In this document: piece after piece, positions 60,404 through 64,000 of the stretch
How the letters are laid out: each line of letters opens with the position of its first letter
Numbering within the stretch: the first letter of the stretch is position 1
Source of the DNA: Geobacter sp. SVR
GTDB lineage: Bacteria; Desulfobacterota; Desulfuromonadia; Geobacterales; Pseudopelobacteraceae
Direction of reading: 5' to 3'
Assembly (NCBI RefSeq): GCF_016865365.1
Contig: NZ_AP024469.1
Location: 1,107,001 to 1,171,000, forward strand
DNA length: 64,000 bases
Made by a program: the position numbers and the translations under genes
Notes under the pieces: generated by a model
Databases searched by the model: none
Seen by the model: the letters and a program-made list of their open reading frames with translations, nothing else
Told to the model about the DNA's origin: nothing

Positions 60404-60796
60404 ATGTCTGTCAGAGTTGTGATTTTCGAGGACGATGTCCTGACGCTGGAGATGCTCAGAAAGTGCCTGACCGCACGCGGGTACGAGGTAACGGGCTACA
60501 CTGACCCACAGATGTGCCGGCTGAACGGCGACCCCGTGTGCCGATGTCCGCGGGAACTTTCCTGCGGCGATATCCTGATCACCGATAATTATATGCCGCA
60601 CATGACCGGTCTGGAGTTGATCCGCCAGCAGAGCCTGCGGGGCTGCAAGGCAGTCAGGCACAGAGCGGTCATTTCGGGCAATTTGTCCCCATCCGATCGA
60701 GAGGCCGCCAGGGAGCTCGGATGCAAGGTCTTCCCCAAGCCGGTTGTTCTGCAGGAACTGTTTGCCTGGCTGCGGGAGTGCCAGGACAACCTGTAA
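60404..60796 (+). CDS. Single-domain response regulator receiver
   Basis: 130 aa, receiver domain only. Acidic EDD at 9-11, phospho-Asp in DILITDNYMPHMTG (about 61), and the conserved Lys in VFPKPV near 112. It has an unusual Cys-rich insert CRLNGDPVCRCPRELSC (about 38-54) before the phospho-acceptor. There is no output domain and no kinase next to it, so it may relay phosphate or act on a distant partner. The TGGAGG box is near the ATG. Confidence 0.9.
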   Translation: MSVRVVIFEDDVLTLEMLRKCLTARGYEVTGYTDPQMCRLNGDPVCRCPRELSCGDILITDNYMPHMTGLELIRQQSLRGCKAVRHRAVISGNLSPSDREAARELGCKVFPKPVVLQELFAWLRECQDNL

Positions 60797-60910
60797 GCCG
60801 TACCAGCCATTCCATATAACCTCTCTTCTTTTTGCCGTTCATGTCTTGGCAGACCCCGCTTCGCCGCATCATTTTGCCTGCCTGTCAGATTAATCAAATA
60901 TTGTATAATC

Positions 60911-60954
60911 ATGTTTTACTTTTGCTTGACATGCACGTAAAGATGTATACACTT
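60911..60954 (+). promoter_or_regulatory. Composite operator/promoter, regulon copy 2
   Basis: ATGTTTT (60911-60917), eight bases, TTGACATG (60926-60933), one base, ACGTAAA (60935-60941), then TACACT (60948-60953) as a possible -10. It lies 111 bases upstream of the DUF6125-like gene and has the spacing seen at 44067 and 63822. Confidence 0.8.
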
Positions 60955-61064
60955 CACCGGGTCAAATGACCTTGGTTTGATGTGGCCGCAACAATCTACC
61001 CGAACACGGTTGCTCTCTTCCGATCGGAAGGGAATTTATTCCAGGAATTTCAGGGAGGTGCATC

Positions 61065-61610
61065 ATGTCCAGTGCCGAGCGAGCGGGAGACGAAGGGGTC
61101 GCCCTGCTGTACGACCTGAGCAAGGAAGAACTGGTGCGTATCATAGTCGATGACGCCAAAAACTGGCTGGCCCACGATGGGGTCTGGTTCCAGGCGATCG
61201 AGAAGCGCTACGGCATGGATGTGGCGGTGGATATCGACACCGATGCCTGGCGGTCGTTTACGGTGATCGAGGCCAAGCGGATCATGGAGCGGCGGGGAAT
61301 CAGGCCCGGAGGGGGCATACTGGCCCTGGTGGAATGCCTGAAGCACCGCTTCTATGCCCGGCTGAACCTGCAGGAATGCATCGAGGTGACCGATACGCGG
61401 GCGGTGTTCAGGATGCTCGACTGCCGGGTCCAATCGGCACGCAAACGGAAAGGGCTTGCCGACCATCCCTGCAAATCGGTGGGAATTGTCGAGTACTCCG
61501 AATTTGCCAGGACAGTGGATCCTCGTATCGCCACCCGCTGCATCGCCTGCCCGCCGGACGAGCACCCTGATGATTTCTGGTGCGCCTGGGAATTCAAACT
61601 CGAAGTATAA
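61065..61610 (+). CDS. DUF6125-like protein
   Basis: 181 aa, soluble. It has three cysteine features (LDCRVQSARKRKGLADHPCK; TRCIACPPDEHP) and a Trp/Phe-rich C-terminus DFWCAWEF. By pattern it resembles the DUF6125 family, related to L-2-amino-thiazoline-4-carboxylate hydrolase-like domains; the function is not known. GGGAGG precedes the ATG. It heads an operon with the nitroreductase and M24 peptidase genes, behind the shared promoter element. Confidence 0.7.
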   Translation: MSSAERAGDEGVALLYDLSKEELVRIIVDDAKNWLAHDGVWFQAIEKRYGMDVAVDIDTDAWRSFTVIEAKRIMERRGIRPGGGILALVECLKHRFYARLNLQECIEVTDTRAVFRMLDCRVQSARKRKGLADHPCKSVGIVEYSEFARTVDPRIATRCIACPPDEHPDDFWCAWEFKLEV

Positions 61611-61673
61611 AAAATTTGATGTATGGTGACGGACTCGGTTTCACATCTATGACAACTGAAAGCAGGGGTGCAC

Positions 61674-62216
61674 ATGGACATTTTTCAGGTAATCGGCAAC
61701 AGGCGCAGCATCAGAAAATACAAGGATATCCCGGTTGAACGCCAGAAGATCGAGCAGATACTGGATGCGGCCCGCCTGGCGCCGTCGTGGAAGAATCAGC
61801 AATGCTGGCGTTTTCTCGTGCTGAGCGATGAGGGCAAGAGGCGGGCGATGCTGGATGCATTCCCGGACGACAATCCCGGCAAGAAGGCCCTGGCTCAGGC
61901 ACCGGTGGTGATCGTCGTCTGCGCTGATCAGGAGGAGTCCGGCATCGAGAACGGCATCGAGTATTACGTCGCCGACACAGCCATCGCTTTCCAGCACCTC
62001 TGCCTAGCGGCTCATGCCCTGGGTCTGGGCAGTTGCTGGATGGGATGGTACGAGGAGGGGGCCATCAGGACTGCTCTGGGTATACCGGATCGTTTCAGGG
62101 TTGTGGGAGTGACGCCGCTCGGCTATCCCGACCAGGAGCCGAAGGCACGTCCGCGCAAAGAGCTCAGCGAAATCGCATTCTTCGAAGACTGGGGGAAACC
62201 GTATGATAACTGTTGA
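61674..62216 (+). CDS. Nitroreductase-family flavoprotein
   Basis: 180 aa. DIFQVIGNRRSIRKYKDIPVERQKIEQILDAARLAPSWKNQQCWRFLVL is the FMN-binding N-terminus; YYVADTAIAFQHLCLAAHALGLGSCWMGWY and GVTPLGYPDQEPKARPRK follow. It probably reduces nitro- or quinone-like compounds using NAD(P)H; some family members carry out enoate or acyl reactions. The ATG at 61674 is used. Its 3' end overlaps the peptidase start by 14 bases, implying translational coupling. Confidence 0.9.
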   Translation: MDIFQVIGNRRSIRKYKDIPVERQKIEQILDAARLAPSWKNQQCWRFLVLSDEGKRRAMLDAFPDDNPGKKALAQAPVVIVVCADQEESGIENGIEYYVADTAIAFQHLCLAAHALGLGSCWMGWYEEGAIRTALGIPDRFRVVGVTPLGYPDQEPKARPRKELSEIAFFEDWGKPYDNC

Positions 62217-63372
62217 GGAATCGGGTCGGCGTATTGCACGCCTGCAGCAGGAGTTGCTGAACAAGGGGATCGATGGGGCGCTGATCCTCTTGCCTATCGA
62301 TGTCTTCTACTTTTCAGGCACGCGGCAGAATTCGGTCCTGTGGGTGCCGGCCACAGGCAACCCGCTGCTGCTGGTGCGCAAGAGTTACCTGAGGGCCAGG
62401 GAAGAGGCGATGATTGCCGATATCCGCCCCTTCCCCTCCAGCAAGGAATTTCCGGCCCTGTTCGGGGAGGAGGTCAGGAAGGTCGGTCTCACCTTCGATG
62501 TCGTGCCGGTCCAGCAGTACAACCTGTACAACAAGCTGATGCCGGGGCGCGAGTTCGTCGACATTTCCGGTATCAACCGCGAGATCCGCTCGGTCAAGTC
62601 CGAGGGGGAGCTGGAACTGATGGGAAAGGCGGGCAGGGCTCTGTGCGGGATCTTCAGCCAGATTCCGGAATTTCTGAAGCCTGGCATGCGCGAGCTTGAT
62701 CTGGCTGCGGAATTCGAATACCGCCTCAGGAAGGCCGGGGGTGAAGGGTTTGTCAGGATGCGCGCCTTCAACCAAGAACTGTTTCTGGGGATGGCCCTGA
62801 CCGGAACCAATGCCGTAAAGCCCGGTTTCTTTGATGGTGCCGTCACCGGGCAGGGGCTGTCGGCCGCTTCCCCGCAGGGTTCATCCAACGAGGTCATAAC
62901 TGCCAACTCGCCGGTATTCGTCGACTATACCGGCGTCTTCGACGGCTATATCGTCGATATGACCCGCATCTTCGTCATTGGATCGCTGGATGCGGAACTG
63001 GAGCGGGCTTTTGCAACCTCGTTGGCCATTCAACGGACTGTAGTCGCGGGGCTGGTCCCGGGGGCGATCTGCGAAGAGCTTTTCTTCAAGGCTGCGGAGA
63101 TGGCCGAACAGGCCGGACTCGGCCGGCACTTCATGGGGGCTCCGGGCGAGAACGCACGTTTTGTAGGCCATGGAGTGGGCTTGGAACTGGACGAGTTCCC
63201 GGTCCTGGCCCAAGGCTTCAAAGTGCCGCTGCAGGCCGGGCAGACCATTGCCATCGAGCCCAAATTCGTCTTTCCCGGTCTCGGTGTGATCGGAATAGAA
63301 AATACTTTTGCGGTCAGTGCGGACGGCGGGATGAACCTGACTGACATTCCCGACGATATCGTCTACCTCTGA
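62203..63372 (+). CDS. M24 family Xaa-Pro-dipeptidase-like protein
   Basis: 389 aa with the creatinase/prolidase two-domain layout. N-terminal domain 1-130; pita-bread catalytic domain 140-385. Possible metal ligands are Asp in PVFVDYTGVFDGYIVDMTRIF (about 245-255), His in GVGLELDEFPVLAQGF / GHGVGLELD (about 325) and Glu in AIEPKFVFPGLGVIGIENTF (about 350-365). It overlaps the nitroreductase gene. Peptidase activity is expected but creatinase-like hydrolysis cannot be excluded. Confidence 0.9.
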   Translation: MITVEESGRRIARLQQELLNKGIDGALILLPIDVFYFSGTRQNSVLWVPATGNPLLLVRKSYLRAREEAMIADIRPFPSSKEFPALFGEEVRKVGLTFDVVPVQQYNLYNKLMPGREFVDISGINREIRSVKSEGELELMGKAGRALCGIFSQIPEFLKPGMRELDLAAEFEYRLRKAGGEGFVRMRAFNQELFLGMALTGTNAVKPGFFDGAVTGQGLSAASPQGSSNEVITANSPVFVDYTGVFDGYIVDMTRIFVIGSLDAELERAFATSLAIQRTVVAGLVPGAICEELFFKAAEMAEQAGLGRHFMGAPGENARFVGHGVGLELDEFPVLAQGFKVPLQAGQTIAIEPKFVFPGLGVIGIENTFAVSADGGMNLTDIPDDIVYL

Positions 63373-63417
63373 GATTTCCGAAACGCCCACTTCCGCATCC
63401 GCAACTCATGCAGCATC

Positions 63418-63452
63418 AAGCGGGGATGTCTCCGGCATCCCCGCTTCTTTCC
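63418..63452 (+). terminator. Rho-independent terminator
   Basis: AAGCGGGGATG and CATCCCCGCTT pair around a 7-base loop, then TCTTTCC. It closes the DUF6125-nitroreductase-peptidase operon. Confidence 0.88.
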
Positions 63453-63821
63453 GCTTTTCCTGTCCAACGTTCCAAACCTCTTTCTGGTAAAATAATTTAA
63501 ACAAAACTTTGTTTGTCGATACCTGCCAGCGTGGCCTATGCAGGCGCTTTACCGGCATCGGCTCATGTCGTCCTGCATTTTGTGCCATGAACGCTGGTTG
63601 TGTCCGGCATCGGGGTTGCACGATTATCTTATTGGAATGAAGAGAAAGTTGTCATGCTATCTATGGGGAGAATAAATGACGAAACGGCTGTCTTTATTGG
63701 GGCGGAAACATTGTGCGATTCAGGCAGAATATTCGGAATCGCCACTTTTATCGTATCTGCGGAAGAGAAGTCAGTCTCCTTGAGATACGGTAAGACGTAG
63801 TGCTTTGTTTTGAATATAAAC
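63453..63821. other. Gap upstream of the thiolase gene
   Basis: About 370 bases without a convincing gene. A short frame 63600-63800 lacks a ribosome site and family similarity, and is not called. The sequence becomes A+T-rich toward the promoter at 63822. Confidence 0.5.
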
Positions 63822-63865
63822 ATGTTTTGTAATTGCTTGACATGTACGTAAACTGAGTTTATGCT
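63822..63865 (+). promoter_or_regulatory. Composite operator/promoter, regulon copy 3
   Basis: ATGTTTT (63822-63828), eight bases, TTGACATG (63837-63844), one base, ACGTAAA (63846-63852), then TATGCT (63860-63865) 17 bases after TTGACA: a textbook -35/-10 pair with the ACGTAAA block between. The thiolase ATG is 29 bases downstream. Confidence 0.85.
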
Positions 63866-63894
63866 CCCACCAAACCAAAGCTGGAGGATCTGAC

Positions 63895-64000
63895 ATGAGC
63901 GAGAGCGATGTCTTTGTAGTGGAAGCGCTGCGTACCCCCTTCGGTTCGTTCGGCGGCGTGCTGGGCGATGTGGATGCGCCGCAGCTGGCTGCAACGGTAA
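63895..64000 (+). CDS. Acetyl-CoA acetyltransferase (thiolase), N-terminal fragment at window edge
   Basis: The first 35 residues (MSESDVFVVEALRTPFGSFG, then GVLGDVDAPQLAATV) match the N-terminus of thiolases, which exchange or cleave acetoacetyl-CoA or 3-ketoacyl-CoA. GGAGG lies 7 bases before the ATG. The rest is outside the window. A thiolase would accept acetoacetate-derived acetoacetyl-CoA from the liu pathway. Confidence 0.8.
   Translation, partial: MSESDVFVVEALRTPFGSFGGVLGDVDAPQLAATV

Noticed and set aside
63600-63800. 66-residue frame upstream of the thiolase promoter
   Set aside because: Weak start, no similarity and no conservation evidence; not supported.

Overview
The window looks like a chromosomal segment of a Geobacter-type bacterium (Geobacterales, Desulfobacterota). 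This rests on G+C-rich genes, many HTH/NtrC-type regulators, an acetate-type Na+/solute symporter next to DUF485 and DUF294-CBS genes, a complete leucine-degradation (liu) cluster, a fused acyl-CoA mutase (IcmF), a large NAD-type glutamate dehydrogenase, and intergenic gaps full of hairpin repeats. The genus is an inference; there is no rRNA here to fix it.

Layout. 0.1-6.1 kb: tRNA-Met, a 4Fe-4S aldo/keto reductase, hisI and hisG, a small Cys-rich protein, a pseudouridine synthase, an Ala/Lys-rich exported protein, an SDR dehydrogenase, then a three-unit repeat array. 6.1-16 kb: alcohol dehydrogenase, YdcF-like membrane protein, an extended PilT-like ATPase, glgC, an MFS exporter, and a solute-binding histidine kinase with its sigma-54 response regulator. 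16.2-20.6 kb: a toxin-antitoxin pair whose toxin appears split by a 373-bp insertion, a MacB-type ABC exporter, and small membrane proteins. 20.6-27.6 kb: glutamate dehydrogenase and a polar amino acid (probably glutamate/aspartate) ABC importer, a uptake-plus-oxidation module. 27.7-35.6 kb: accessory region with an A+T-rich island (secreted coiled-coil protein, NACHT NTPase, 8-residue-repeat protein, alpha/beta hydrolase) between direct repeats of about 155 bp, then a frameshifted MFS gene. 35.6-43.9 kb: RlmI, YkgJ-like protein, GntR and MerR regulators, universal stress protein, and the symporter module. 44-58.9 kb: branched-chain acyl-CoA catabolism (icmF, enoyl-CoA hydratase, ivd/liuA, liuB, liuC, liuD, liuE, acyl-CoA ligase). 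59-64 kb: small enzymes, a lone receiver, a DUF6125-like/nitroreductase/M24-peptidase operon, and the start of a thiolase.

Two patterns cross gene boundaries. First, three promoters (44.07, 60.91 and 63.82 kb) share one composite element with fixed spacing: ATGTTTT, eight bases, TTGACATG, one base, ACGTAAA. It overlaps the -35 box and probably defines a regulon for branched-chain/fatty acyl-CoA use; the MerR gene at 38.8 kb is a candidate regulator. Second, at least four families of inverted-repeat elements fill intergenic gaps, including most gaps of the liu cluster and of the glutamate importer.

The best candidate for an undescribed system is the NACHT protein with its neighbouring secreted coiled-coil protein in the repeat-flanked island. 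An antiphage or NLR-like role is inferred from the domain architecture only.
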